A DNA stretch of 64,000 nt, taken from assembly GCA_964016885.1 (NCBI GenBank), contig OZ024747.1, positions 2,378,262-2,442,261 on the forward strand, written 5' to 3'. This document shows, one piece after another, positions 10,313-21,237 of this stretch; positions within the stretch are counted from its first letter, which is position 1; each line of letters opens with the position of its first letter. The notes beneath the pieces were generated by a model. The model saw only the letters and a list, made by a program, of their open reading frames with translations, was not told the DNA's origin and ran no database searches. A program made the position numbers and the translations under genes. The DNA is from Eledone cirrhosa. Taxonomy: Eukaryota > Mollusca > Cephalopoda > Octopoda > Eledonidae.

Positions 10313-10574
10313 TACATATTAATTTGTTTAATAATTGGCTTCATTTTGTCTTTTATCCTAATAAGGCTTACAAATAAAATATCTGATGAGTAGTGGGGTT
10401 TATTATTCAGCCTCTCTCTTTCAGAAGTGTCTATACGGCATTGTGTGAGGGTTAGGTGTGACCCACTCACAATATGTTTCTTGCCTCATAGAACTGAGCT
10501 GGGGTGAAGTGGAGTGAGTGAATGACATCTCAGCAGCATCTCATTTAGCATCATACAAAAACCATCAAAAGAAA

Positions 10575-10595
10575 GCAGTTATGCATTGCATAGAA

Positions 10596-10663
<68 letters not shown>

Positions 10664-10708
10664 TATATACATATACATATATATATATATATATAAATAT
10701 ATATATAT
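10575..10708. repeat. (TA)n microsatellite
   Basis: About 130 bases of nearly pure TA, directly abutting the left arm of the inverted repeat that follows. Confidence 0.95.
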
Positions 10709-11353
10709 ATATTTATTAAAATAACAGATTAAAGTTTAAGCAAAGAATTGTTGCTTTCCCCCTTAACGGGATCTTCTGAAACTAACAAAGTCAATCTGTG
10801 AACGCAGAACTGGATATTTCAAAAATCGTTGCAACCGGAGGAAAACAGGAAGACGATACTTTGGTTCGTGGAAACGTTCCCTGGCAAAGAACGGGAAAAA
10901 ACGAATATAATACGTCATTATTTGGAGCGGTGAAAAACAATTACACGCAAAGACAAAACCACGTTTATGGTATAAAAGAAGTCGTAGACTAATATTCTCT
11001 TAGGTGGTTCATAGAGACGTTCTCTGGCAATGAACGGAAAAAACGAAGATAATACGTCATATGTGGAGCGTGGAGAACAATTGCACGCAAAGACAAAACC
11101 ACGTAAATGGTATAACTGAAGTCGTAGACTAAAATTCTAACTAGGAAACCGAATGATTCTCCGCTTCAGAGTTAAGAATAAAGTAAATAAAATACAATAC
11201 AGAGGTAATTGAAATTAAATAAATACATACACGCATCCAAATACGTACATACACAAGCATACGCGAAAACACTCGCCATGGGTATACAAAACCACGCACA
11301 TATAAATATGTGTGTGTGCGTGTATACAAATAAATAAGTAATTATATAAACGT
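10709..11353 (+). repeat. Left arm of 0.65-kb inverted repeat (Penelope-like element)
   Basis: The sequence is the reverse complement of 12033-12682 with scattered mismatches. Within it, a unit of about 143 bp containing GCAAAGACAAAACCACGT occurs twice in tandem (acgtt words at 10874 and 11017). The arm ends where the GIY-YIG coding fragment begins. Penelope-like retroelements are known for terminal repeats in direct or inverted orientation, so these arms are probably element termini. Confidence 0.85.
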
Positions 11354-11650
11354 AGGGTTAACCGCCAATAGATTCAAGCAGCGTCTTTACATGCATACCC
11401 ATTCTTTTCGTTACCCTCTAAGAAGGAATATGACGTCACTTTCAGCTTATATTTGGAGTCTAAAAGACAACCACACCCAATATAAGTTACACTGGGAGAT
11501 CCTAGCTAAGGCTAGATCGTATAACGGAAATAAAAGACCATGTGACCTCTGCGCCGATGAAGCCCTGGAAATACTCTACGCCACAGACCACATCTTAAAC
11601 AAAAAAATCTGAGGCAATTTCGGCTTGTAAACATAAATTGCACAAAACTT
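11343..11650 (+). pseudogene. Penelope-like retroelement GIY-YIG endonuclease fragment
   Basis: Translated from 11343, the fragment reads GLTANRFKQRLY, then TSLSAYIWSLKD, KLHWEILAKA, KRPCDLCADEALEIL and DHILNKK. This order matches the C-terminal GIY-YIG endonuclease of Penelope-like elements. A run of seven A residues near 11600 shifts the frame; the next frame continues SEAISACKHKLHKTFL, the expected Cys/His end. The reverse transcriptase part is absent, so the copy is 5'-truncated and dead. Family assignment is by remembered conserved motifs. Confidence 0.75.
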
Positions 11651-12032
11651 TCCTGTATTACAGCCGCACATTATACCCTAACGGATAGCACGATCTATCG
11701 TAGATATTTTACGTCTTGATGTGGTAGCTTAGTTATGTTTATACCATTACTTATTTGCATAGGTAAGTATATATTACCTGTATGTTTTGTGAGAGTACGT
11801 ATATTTGATTGTATATGTTATGGCGTATATTTTTATATATTCTGGTATATATGCTTTTGGTTATGGGTATACGGGAGTTTTGCGTCTGTGTGAGTATGCG
11901 GGTTCGTACGTATGTTGGGTGTGTGTATATGTGTACTTCATGTTTTGGTTGACGTACGTCTCCGAACATTTGTGTATTTACATGTAGCTATGTGTGTGCG
12001 CTTGTTATATACGTATTTTTTTTTATTTATAT
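11651..12032. other. Spacer between Penelope-like fragment and right arm
   Basis: Probable 3' untranslated part of the element, rich in TATG and GTAT words. No coding signal. Confidence 0.5.
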
Positions 12033-12682
12033 ACGTTTATATAATTACTTATTTATTTGTATACACTCACACACACACACACATTTATATGTGCGTGGTT
12101 TTGTATACCTATGGCGAGTGTTTTCGCGTATGCTTGTGTATGTACGTATTTGGATGCGTGTATGTATTTATTTAATTTCAATTACCTCTGTATTGTATTT
12201 TATTTACTTTAATCTTAACTCTGAAGCGGAGAATCATTCGGTTTCCTAGTTAGAATTTTAGTCTACGACTTCAGTTATACCATTTACGTGGTTTTGTCTT
12301 TGCGTGCAATTGTTCCCCACGCTCCACATATGGCGTATTATCTTCGTTTTTTCCGTTCATTGCCAGAGAACGTCTCTATGAACCACCTAAGAGAACATTA
12401 GTCTACGACCTCCTTTATACCATAAACGTGGTTCTGTCTTTGCGCGTAATTGTTTTTCACCGCTCCTATTAATGACGTATTATCTTCGTTTGTTCCCGTT
12501 CTTTGCCAAGGAACGTTTCCACGAACCAAAGTATCGTCTTCCTGTCTTCCTCCGGTTGCAACGTTTTTTGAAATATCAACTTCTGCGTTTACAGATTGAC
12601 TTTGTTAGTTTCAGAAGATCCCGTTAAGGGTGAAAGCAGCGGTTCTTTGCTTAAACTTTAATCTGTTATTTTAATAAATATT
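12033..12682 (-). repeat. Right arm of 0.65-kb inverted repeat (Penelope-like element)
   Basis: Inverted partner of 10709-11353, including the same internal duplication of about 143 bp. Paired with the left arm it would form a very long stem with a 0.68-kb loop. Confidence 0.85.
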
Positions 12683-12744
12683 TGCCCTACGGTTCTTATA
12701 TATTTGATATATATTTATCCTTATCGAGCCCTCTTTGGATTTTA

Positions 12745-12805
12745 GTCTTCAAATTTATTATTATTACTATTATTATTATTATTATCATTATTATTATTAT
12801 TATTG
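12745..12805. repeat. (ATT)n microsatellite, 3' tail of LINE relic
   Basis: An ATT/TTA trinucleotide tract lies just beyond the 3' end of the minus-strand LINE fragment. It fits a retroelement tail. Confidence 0.7.
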
Positions 12806-12849
12806 TTCTTTGAGTCTCAGTCATTGATGTTAGTTAACTGGAAAGTTTG

Positions 12850-13555
12850 TTGCGATGAATATGAAGCCTCAGACATTCAGGACGTATCCTAGGGTTCTTG
12901 CTGTTCCCAGCAAGCATGCCTTTTGAAGCGTTCCAAAAAGCGTGGCGGGGCCAATTTTCTTTAACCATCCCTGGAAACTTTTTGAGATAGTACCTAGTGT
13001 GCCTATGACAATCGGGACCACTTTGACTTCATGGCAGTTCCAAATCCTTTTTACCTCCCACTTTAAGTCCTGGTATCGGTTAATTTTCTCCCTCTCCTTC
13101 TCTTGCACTCTCGTGTCGAATGGGCAGGCCACATCCACAATCAGGCACGATCTTTTTTCCTTGTCCAAAACCACCAGGTCAGGTCTATTGTGTTCCAGTT
13201 TCTTATCCGTCTGTATCCTAAAATCCCATAGCACCTTCACCTGATCGTTTTCCATCACCGACTCTGGCTTATGCTCATACCACTTCTCAGAATGTGGTAA
13301 ATTGTTTACTTTGCATAGGGTCCAGTGGATCACCCTACCCATCACATCATGTCTTCAGCCTTTATAGTGAGTCTGGGCTAGGTGTTTACACTCGGATACA
13401 ATGTGAGCCACAGTCTCCTCTCTCTCTCCACAGATCCTGCACAGTGGGCTAGCCTCCTCCTTGTAAATATGGTGTTTCAACCACTTCATTTTGAGGGCCT
13501 GCTCTTGTGCAGCCATTAGCATTCCTTCTGTAGCCGTTTTAAGGTCTCCTCTTCT
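12850..13555 (-). pseudogene. R2/NeSL-type LINE C-terminus (zinc knuckle and restriction-like endonuclease)
   Basis: On the minus strand the upstream part reads CRICGEREETVAHIVSEC, a C-x2-C-x8-H-x4-C knuckle. A TGA follows, then 158 codons (13345..12869). These carry HNRPDLVVLDK and LIVDVACPFD, matching the RPD-x(12-14)-D active-site pattern of restriction-like endonucleases in R2-class LINEs, and end LLGTARTLGYVLNV. The copy is broken by the TGA near 13355 and truncated upstream at (ATT)n/(TA)n near 13560. The RT domain is missing. It may be another REL-endonuclease clade such as R4. Confidence 0.8.
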
Positions 13556-13559
13556 CTTA

Positions 13560-13572
13560 TTATTATTATTAT

Positions 13573-13632
<60 letters not shown>
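13560..13632. repeat. (ATT)n(TA)n microsatellite
   Basis: A short TTA run and a pure TA run mark the truncation point of the LINE relic. Confidence 0.9.
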
Positions 13633-13634
<2 letters not shown>

Positions 13635-13715
13635 AAGGTATATATTGAGTTAGAAACTCAAAATAGTCTCTTAAAATTAAATAGCTCAAAGAAAGAGGTT
13701 TTTCTGAGCCGTGCA

Positions 13716-13872
13716 ATATAATTGAGTATAAAAGAGAGATAAACACAGATAAAAACATATGTGTGTTCAAATCGTAAAGGACCAGATTTACTAGGGTGAA
13801 TCTGGTCACCTTACCATTTGAACACATATATGTTTTTATCTGTGTTTATCTCTCTTTTATATTCAATTATAT
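13716..13872. repeat. Hairpin element with about 70-bp arms
   Basis: TAAAAGAGAGATAAACACAG (left) and its complement (right) define near-perfect arms 13716-13788 and 13799-13872. Both sides are TA-rich. No coding content. Confidence 0.8.
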
Positions 13873-13938
13873 ATATCAAAATAAATTAGCGGAGTCATAA
13901 ACTCACGTTAGTTCCTGTAAATGATATATATATATATA

Positions 13939-14408
13939 TTTACACACTTACACCTCTCCAAGACAATGTCACTGGACCGAGATCTTTGGCGCTACACAGT
14001 AATAGAGAAGACCCGCCTTACCTAAGTACAAAGTGAAACCTACTACAGTCAGTAGGCACCTCTAACAAAATACACCCCCATCCCACTACCCCCACCCCAT
14101 CCACACCACCCCTTTCAATGTAAAGTTATGTTGGTACCACAACATCCAGCCTGAAACAAATGAGGTCGTGTAGGTGTCACGACAAAAAAAACACACAGTC
14201 CACGCTGTAATGTGGCCGTGTAGGTAACACGGTAAAAACCTCCCAGACCACACTGTAAACGTGGTTGGTGTTAGGAAGGGCATCCAGCCATAGAAAACCC
14301 GCCAGACAGTACTATGCGAGCAAGACAACCACTCTTGTCTCAAGTGGGAAAACTTCCGTCCAAACCCATGCGAGCGTGGAATATGGACGTTAAACGAAGA
14401 TGATGATA
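13939..14408 (+). repeat. 5'-truncated LINE 3' end, family of 60336-61708
   Basis: Starts in the last LINE codons (HLHLSKTMSLDRDLWRYTVI), then follows the same 3' UTR as the copy at 61334-61708, including GGTTGGTGTTAGGAAGGGCA, and ends in a GAT-type tail. (TA)n abuts the truncation point. Confidence 0.85.
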
Positions 14409-15084
14409 TTTGTGTAGTTATAACTGGGTAAAACATTACCTTGTTTTGTTTTATTTGTCATCCATACCCTTCATATATCTCTCCCTCATTGTACCAACTT
14501 TTTAAATTTATCAGTTTTTATTTACATATATCTATATATGTGTGTGTGTGTGTTGGCGTTTGTGATTTAAATATACTAACATAAACTGGTACATTGAGTT
14601 ATATCCCTTTACACCCATAAAATACAAATGAGCCATTTGAGAATTCTAGATCAATAGAATAAGTATTTGGGATTGACATGATTGCCTAAAAGCATTGACA
14701 CTGGTTCCCTACCATACCTAGAGTTTAATGACTCTGAAACTAGTAAAATAATAAATATATTACATTGATTGTAACAGTATATGAACTGCAGTCTTCTTAG
14801 CTGTTTGGTATCCTATTACCTTAGCCATTTACACTCTCCTATAAAATATAGCCAGGTCAGATCAAAGGGGGACATTTTAGTTTTGTTTATTTTATGGTAC
14901 AAAAACACAAATTTTCAATACAATTTGGGTTGCAAGTGATTCTGATATATATTTATGTGTGAGAAAGATAGAAAGATAGAGATTACAAAACCATCATCTG
15001 GAAATTTCCCTTTAGTGTCACTCATAAACAAACGAACACACACACACATCATTATCATCGTTTTATATTTGTTTTTTTTTATGC
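14409..15084. other. Intronic sequence, nothing recognised
   Basis: AT-rich complex sequence with a short TG tract near 14540 and a CA tract near 15040. No gene. Confidence 0.4.
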
Positions 15085-15250
15085 TGGAATGGGCTGGATG
15101 CATTGTTATAGTCTAAGACTAGATGTGTCTAGAACCATACTTTTATATGTTCAAATTTGTGCATGTTTCTATGGTTGGATGCCCTTCCTAACACCAATCA
15201 TATTACAGAAAGTATTGAGTGCATTTTATCATGGCATCATTACTAGAGGG
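15085..15250 (-). repeat. Family A-like SINE/LINE 3' fragment
   Basis: Contains TGGTTGGATGCCCTTCCTAA, the complement of the conserved GGAAGGGCATCCAGC segment shared by family A SINEs and LINE tails. Diverged. Confidence 0.5.
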
Positions 15251-15392
15251 TCTAGTGGAAAGGGCAATTTACAGGGTCTGCAGAACTTCTCTCAACTCTA
15301 CTTTATCTCTGACTGCCAACCACTTAAAAGAATGTCCTTTATAATGGTGTCAACACTACTAAGTCCTCACTATCCTACATTATTTCTGCACA

Positions 15393-15588
15393 AAGGGCGG
15401 TGGATTGGCAGTATCGGTAGAGGGTTTGATGCCATGCTTTGCAGCAAAGAGTTAGGGCCCTTTATGTTCTGAGTTCAAATCCCGTCGAGGTTAACTTTGC
15501 TTTTCATCCTTACGGGGTCGATAAAATAAAGCACCAGTAATACATTGGGATAATTGCTGGCCTTGTGCCAAAAGTAGAAACCATTATT
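15393..15588 (+). repeat. tRNA-derived SINE, family B, full copy
   Basis: Begins AAGGGCGGTGGATTGGCAGT. A GAGTTCAAATCCC box B follows, then the conserved CCTTACGGGGTCGATAAAAT and CTGGCCTTGTGCCAAAAGTA. Related copies: 37259, 39050, 42297(-), 44417(-), 48712, 60010(-) and 60231. This family lacks the (GAT)n tail of family A. Confidence 0.9.
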
Positions 15589-16029
15589 TCTGCACAATCA
15601 AAGTAATGGGGTCAAATATATATACTCAAAACAAGTTTTAAAATACAGCATCTGCAAAGTCATAATTTACAAAATCGTCCTTACAGATATCAAGGTTTAT
15701 AATTCAATTATCTTGATCATATGATTTCCTTTTTTTAAATTTGAAAATGTCTTGTTTCTATTTTCATTCCTTTATTTCAAAATTTTTTGCATCTTAATTT
15801 TCTTCATTCAGTTGAATTTTTTATAAGACTAAAGATTTAAAAAACCCTTTTTCACTTTTGCACAATTAGAAAATGTAATATACCCATATGAATTTCAGGT
15901 TTGATAGCTTAAGGAAGTAAACATTTGTCCCTTTATAATAGGAGGAGTTGATTGTTTCACTTCAGATTAAACTTGAATAGCTTCAGGGTCATTAACAAAA
16001 ATGTTAAAGGAAAGAATATTAGTTATTTC
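15589..16029. other. Intronic sequence, nothing recognised
   Basis: AT-rich complex sequence. No open frame or repeat was recognised. Confidence 0.4.
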
Positions 16030-16790
16030 ACTGACTACCATAGTCGGAATTGAGCATCGAAATCAAGAAAAATAAGTAATTAGGAAAACTGGATCTAGCA
16101 GAAAAAAGGCTTCTAGTTCAAATGATAAGTGTCAAATATCTAGTTTCTGGTAACAGGAAACAGACCATCACTTCTTATCAAAGGACTTTATTACAAGGAA
16201 TGAGATAAAAATTAGAAGTTGACAAAGGAATGTAGAATTTGTTATAAAACTTCTGCCTAAAAACCTGCAGAGTCAATGTTTTATACTGAACAAAAAACAA
16301 CAAAAACAAAATGAAGGAAAATAATTTCTTTCAAAAAGATTTTCTATTCTCCAGATAAATATTATAGTTATTTAAATATATCATATGAATAATTCAATGA
16401 AAATTGCCTTCAACTGACAAGAAGACATGGAGGTGATGGCACTATAGTGTGGGTATATCTCACCAGTTAAGATGTTGGGTCAACACCAGCTATGTATATG
16501 TCACTGCACGATATTACAAAGAATAAATTTTATGAAAGTATCATCTTCCCTTTATAGAACAGTTTACAGATTGGCAATAAACCAACACGATAATATTCTT
16601 GTTCATTCTGCCAAATTAGCCAAAACTTTTCTCCAAGATCATGAAAAGGAGAATTTGTTTTTGTCTGGACATTCTCCAGGTCTGAATCCCATTGAAAATT
16701 TACAGCAGATCATTCAGTCAAAGTTGAAATCAAAAAGTTTTAAAATCAAGAAAATCTTTATTTGCAGCAGTTAACAAATAAAGTACAAAT
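16030..16790 (+). pseudogene. Tc1/mariner transposase relic
   Basis: Fragments in shifting frames follow the order of Tc1-type transposase. RKTGSSRKK near 16083 is the linker after the DNA-binding region. GGDGTIVWVYL near 16434 matches the GGGSIMVWG block. DNILVHSAKLAKTFL and HSPGLNPIENLQ match the second and third catalytic blocks (QDNAPxH and SPDLNPIE). In the last block the usual Asp of SPDLNP is Gly. Stops and frameshifts show that the copy is dead. No terminal repeats were identified. Confidence 0.8.
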
Positions 16791-17057
16791 TATCCTGCAT
16801 TAGTGTAAAAGCTTGCTGACAATATAATTGAAATGATTAAAACAAACAAAACATGGGAAAATCCTAACCATGCCAGAAGCAATGATTAATAAATTTTAAT
16901 TATGAATAAATATAAATTATTATTTTTTTTACAATTAAATGAATACAATAAATGATTTTATTTTGATAAAAATGAACATTTGATTTTGAAAATCAAGAGT
17001 TCTGTGACTATTCTATTTTATTTTAATCATAGACATTAATATTGGTATGTATAAAGT
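16791..17057. other. Intronic sequence after the Tc1 relic
   Basis: AT-rich; may include the 3' end of the transposon. Nothing else was recognised. Confidence 0.35.
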
Positions 17058-17220
17058 CGGCAAAATAGCTGAGTCATTAAAGAGTCAGATTAAATGCTTA
17101 GGTATTTGTTCCAGCGCTCTGATCTGCGAGTTTAAATCTTGTAAGTTCAAGGTTGCCTTTCATCCTTTCAGGGCCAATAAATAAAATGCTAGTCCAGGAG
17201 CAGTCGATTAGTCCGTGCTG
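17058..17220 (+). repeat. Diverged SINE family B copy
   Basis: A tRNA-like head (GTCGGCAAAATAGCTGAGTC, then GCGAGTTTAAATCTTG) is followed by TTGCCTTTCATCCTTTCAGG and AATAAATAAAATGC. Older than the copy at 15393. Confidence 0.6.
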
Positions 17221-18646
17221 GACTTACCTATAAGCTAAATAAACTATAGCTTAGGGCCCCACACACTTGGGGACTTCATTTAAAAAAATATATTTTTATT
17301 TTATTATTAGATTTTCTTCTTTAAATCTTCAAAAATTATATATATATATATTATTTAATTTTGTAATCATTAATAAATAACTATTATGTATAATTATTAA
17401 AAAATCTTTTACCATAAAACTTTTAAAGAAGAGGCTCAATTTTCATACAGGTTAGGGCCTCAGCAGGTGAAATTCCTGGGATTAGCATTATTGTTAAAGA
17501 GTCAGACAATATGTTTTGAATCATCTGATCTAGCTCTGTTCATTTTGAGTTCAAATCACACCTCTGTCAGGTGTTGCAACAAGTAGAAGTATCAGCTATG
17601 GAACACCTTTGCCCAACTATTTTCATAATAAAAAAATTACATTGAAGCAGCTTACTTTAAAAAATAGAAAACCGATAAATATGTAAATTTGACAAAATCA
17701 TGGCAGTTCTTTACCAAAGAACTCTAGCTGAAGCAATATTGTAAAATGATCCACAGAATCATGCTGAAAGTAGAGTAAATAACAGCAGTAAAGAGATGTG
17801 GCAGAACAGACTACTGGAATGGCATGATATAATGAAACATCATTGGGACTGGAATAATGGCAGGTTCAAAGTATTAATTAGTGATACTGATTTAGTAGAC
17901 TTGAACATCTTTTTGTCTTATTTCCCCTCTAATATAAATCAGAACAATTGAGTTTATGCAAGAAGTGAATACACTCTAATTGTGACAGCTGATATAATTA
18001 TAAATTAGTGATATAAAGTAGGGTTCGCTTCTCTTAATTGTGCTAAATATTTTTTGTGACTAATTTGCCTTTTCCTCAACTTGACTTGTAATCAACTAAT
18101 CAAATTTATATACATACATACTTATATACACACACACACACACACACATTGCTTTTTTCCCCCGACACTTTCTCTGTTCTCTTCACAAGCCATTACATCT
18201 TCAGAATATTGAGAAGAAAAAGTAAAAACGATAAACAAAATAAATAAATAAGAAATGTCCCCCTTCATGTTTGACCAATTCTTTTGGTGAAAAATACCAA
18301 CAGATTTATTAAAATACCAACAGATATATTAAACTGAATAAGTAAATGACTTTAAACTGTTTTACATATTTTATGCCTCACTCAGACAATTAGGACAGAC
18401 TGAGCTAATATATTACCAGACAATTAGACACAGAGCAAACCATTTATATACTATCACCAGCATCATTTTTACCTGTTTTGTTTACATTTCCACAACAATT
18501 TTAGTCTATTATATCAAAGCAAAGACTTTGTTTGATCCTGCAGAAAGATAGATATGTCAATCAGATATGATTACCATGTAGTATTCCTGTTCAATTAAAC
18601 CAGATTTTACACTATGCTATATAAACCCCACCCCCATATACATAGA

Positions 18647-18654
<8 letters not shown>
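17221..18654. other. Intronic sequence, mostly unassigned
   Basis: Includes TAGCTTAGGGCCCCAC near 17250 and TTAGGGCCTCAGC near 17455, possible ends of an old MITE. Another SINE-like box B (GAGTTCAAATCACACC) lies near 17550 and a (CA)n tract at 18125. No coding signal. Confidence 0.35.
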
Positions 18655-18718
<64 letters not shown>

Positions 18719-18722
18719 ATTC
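18655..18722. repeat. (TA)n microsatellite
   Basis: Nearly pure TA run. Confidence 0.95.
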
Positions 18723-19089
18723 CAATGGAGCATCTCTCTAATTGTTTCATTGCTTTGTCATCTTTCTACATTTCAGTACCTTAAGTCCAGCTCTCATTCG
18801 CCTTATGCAGGCCTTTCTTGACTATAATTTTTCATGGAACTTCTCACTTTTTCACTGATCATCCATAAACATTACATATCTGTGCCAATACAATCTTCTG
18901 CATGCCACTCATGGTTCTTCTTGTCAAGAATTTTTATCAATTCATCTGTGCTTTTTTATTCATTTATTTATATTCATTTATTTTCATTCATTTATTTATA
19001 TATGCAGGCATCATACAATCTATACTTCTTTGGGGAGAAGGGTATTCTCAAACAGGAGACTTTGCCCAAATGCTTACATCAGAGTAGAC
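18723..19089. other. Intronic sequence, nothing recognised
   Basis: Short open frames here are rich in Ile, Phe and Ser and arise from TTCATTTATTTA repeats. Not a gene. Confidence 0.4.
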
Positions 19090-19375
19090 TCAGCTAAATT
19101 CACCCAACAACTATGTAGTGGTGTTAAACTGGGAGACAGATTAAACCTACCATTCAAGTAGGCCACAACAGGATTTGAACCCAGAATGCAAAATGTCAGA
19201 ACAAATACCCTATCTTGCCCAATACTCTAACAATTCTGCTGATTCATCACCCAGGAGTGATGGATAAGTGGCAAAGTTGACCTTAGAATGATTTGAACTC
19301 ACTGTGCAGAGAACCAAAACAAATACCTCAAAGCATTTTGTGTGAGGCTCTAAAATTCTCTGCCAATTCACCATC
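19090..19375 (-). repeat. Two tandem, diverged tRNA-SINE fragments
   Basis: Two minus-strand box B-like segments (complements of GGATTTGAACCCAGAATG and GATTTGAACTCACTGTG) are each followed by GTTAAATC- and GGCAAAGTTGACC-type body words. Family uncertain. Confidence 0.5.
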
Positions 19376-20299
19376 ACTCAGAGTACAGAGAACTGTAACA
19401 AACATTAAAAATGAAAACTGAGGTATATATTTTATAAGATACCAATCCTTTTAAATCAAGTACTAATATCATCTACTTTTATAAGAAGATTTAAAATTTC
19501 TTTCTTAGTTACTAATAGTTATTATTTAACGCCAGTTTGATAAAAAAAAATTGCATTCCAGCCTTGACTATCGCATTTTTTTTTTTTGCATATTTAGAAA
19601 TACATTGTCTACTATGTTCTTGTTTTAGGAAGTTATGGTGTGATTTGAGGAAATTCGGTTGCTATTTATAGCAAGTCAAGCTACTATATAGCAAGTTTCC
19701 TCACTGGTTAGTTTCCTTGTTAGTGTTGAGGTCTGTTGATCTGGACAGAGAAATAAAATTATCAACGTCACAATAATAAATCTTAGCTTTAAAAAAAATA
19801 TTTCCTTTATGTCTATTGTTCCACAAAGTTAGTGATTTGTTTCATTTCTTTAGAGATACTATTTCAGACAGGATATTGTTCAAACTGTTTCTCAAACTAT
19901 CACAACTATAGAGAAGTGAGCTAGCACTAAACTAGAACAACAATGTTGGAATATTTCAATGATATTTCAGTGTTGGGCAATCATTCAACTCACTTTGAGA
20001 CACAAAAGAAATTATAGCAAAATGAAAATTCTTAAAAAAAAATCAAAGAAAAAATGAAAAAAAGAAAGAAAAAAAAATCAATTTTAGGTTAAATAGAGAT
20101 AAAATTTTGGTAAATGATAACCCAGACATATTTTATATCAGACATCTTGATATAACAGTCTACTAACAGTTATTGATTACCATTATATATTTAACCTTTA
20201 CTGCTTGAGATTCTTTTTTCTCTTCCTACCTCCTTTCATTTACTCTTTCAAAATAGAGATAAACCCTGCTTAAACCATTCTAAAACAACACCACGCTGG
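19376..20299. other. Intronic sequence, nothing recognised
   Basis: AT-rich complex sequence with several A and T homopolymers. No gene or element was recognised. Confidence 0.4.
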
Positions 20300-20590
20300 A
20301 GGGGTGTATACTATCTGTGTATATTTTATATATGTGTATATTTTATGTGTGTGTATTATATGTATATTATATGTATGTATTATATGTATGTATAATATAT
20401 GTATGTATAATATATGTATGTATAATATACGTATGTATAATATATGTATGTATATTAAACGTATGTATGTATATCATATGCGTGTATATTATATGTATGT
20501 AGGTTTTATGTATGTTTATTATATGTACATATATTATATGTATGTATAATATATGTATATATTATATGTGTGTATATATATGTCTATGTC
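20300..20590. repeat. TATG-rich tandem repeat
   Basis: Imperfect units of about 15 bp (ATGTATGTATAATAT). Open frames of Tyr, Met, Cys and Ile are artefacts. Confidence 0.85.
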
Positions 20591-20647
20591 TATTATACTT
20601 TAGTAATAGATTGATATTTATGTTTTAATGATTTAGAAATTTATCAT

Positions 20648-20706
20648 CAAAAAAAAAAAAGAAAAAGAAGAAAAAGAAAAAGAAGAAAAAGAAAAAAGAA
20701 AAAAAA
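20648..20706. repeat. Purine tract (AAAGAA)n
   Basis: A 59-base all-purine run of A and AAG units. Confidence 0.9.
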
Positions 20707-20909
20707 GCTTCCATCATCTTCTCATCTGCAGAAATCATTGAACTGTGTAATTCAGCTGTCTCTATCCTAATTTCTATATTGATATCCAATTATTTCTGTT
20801 ACAATACAACGTGACAAGTGATCATTGATTGGGCTGAGCTAGAGATTTATGAAACACAATTTACTTTTCTCAGTTGAATAACATTTTCTAATTTGTTCTC
20901 ACAACACTA

Positions 20910-20985
20910 CCATCATCATCAGCACCATCATTAATACCACCACCACCTCAACCACCACCACCAACACCACCACCACCAACACATT
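20910..20985. repeat. Short CAC triplet array
   Basis: Imperfect (CAC/ACC)n, about 75 bases, 100 bases before the second protocadherin exon. Confidence 0.8.
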
Positions 20986-21086
20986 CCTAGTTAATATATT
21001 TTATTTATTTATTGATGTTTGTTTTGTTAGTGTTGTTTTTTTGTTTTTGACCAATCTCTTTTATTTTTTTATCCATGAGTCTTCAG

Positions 21087-21237
21087 GTGGCAACAGTAAC
21101 ATCTGGAATTGGTAAAGAGGAGAGACAGTGGGTTATAGCTCCAGAACATCTCAGTGAAATGCCAGCTATAGAACCCATTACTGATAATCAACACAGTTGG
21201 ACTGAAGCCAGCACAGGGCTCTATGAAACTTTACCAG
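21087..21237 (+). CDS. Protocadherin, second coding exon (cytoplasmic tail)
   Basis: This 151-base exon continues the protocadherin frame from residue 807 with 50 codons plus one base. It begins VATVTSGIGKEERQW and ends TGLYETLP. It is preceded by a long pyrimidine tract and CTTCAG, and followed by CCAG/GTATAT. The composition is hydrophilic and balanced, unlike the surrounding low-complexity DNA, and the frame is open across both splice sites. Those facts support a real exon. It ends in phase 1, so at least one more exon is needed; none was recognised in the remaining 42 kb. The tail shows no known domain. Alternative cytoplasmic exons are possible. Confidence 0.8.

Larger units (their letters stand above)
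6091..21086 (+). other. Protocadherin intron 1 (about 15 kb)
   Basis: Bounded by GTAAGT after 6090 and by a T-rich tract ending in CTTCAG at 21086. Both flanking exons are phase 0, so they join in frame. The intron holds retroelement relics, a Tc1 relic, SINEs, hairpin elements and microsatellites described separately. Confidence 0.75.

Noticed and set aside
11101..11160. Hammerhead in the arms of the Penelope-like element
   Set aside because: CTGAAGT and GGAAACC are present, but the core lacks the conserved A and no stem II pairs.
12869..13345. Host gene for a 158-residue protein
   Set aside because: It is the C-terminal endonuclease region of a LINE, interrupted upstream by a stop and truncated.
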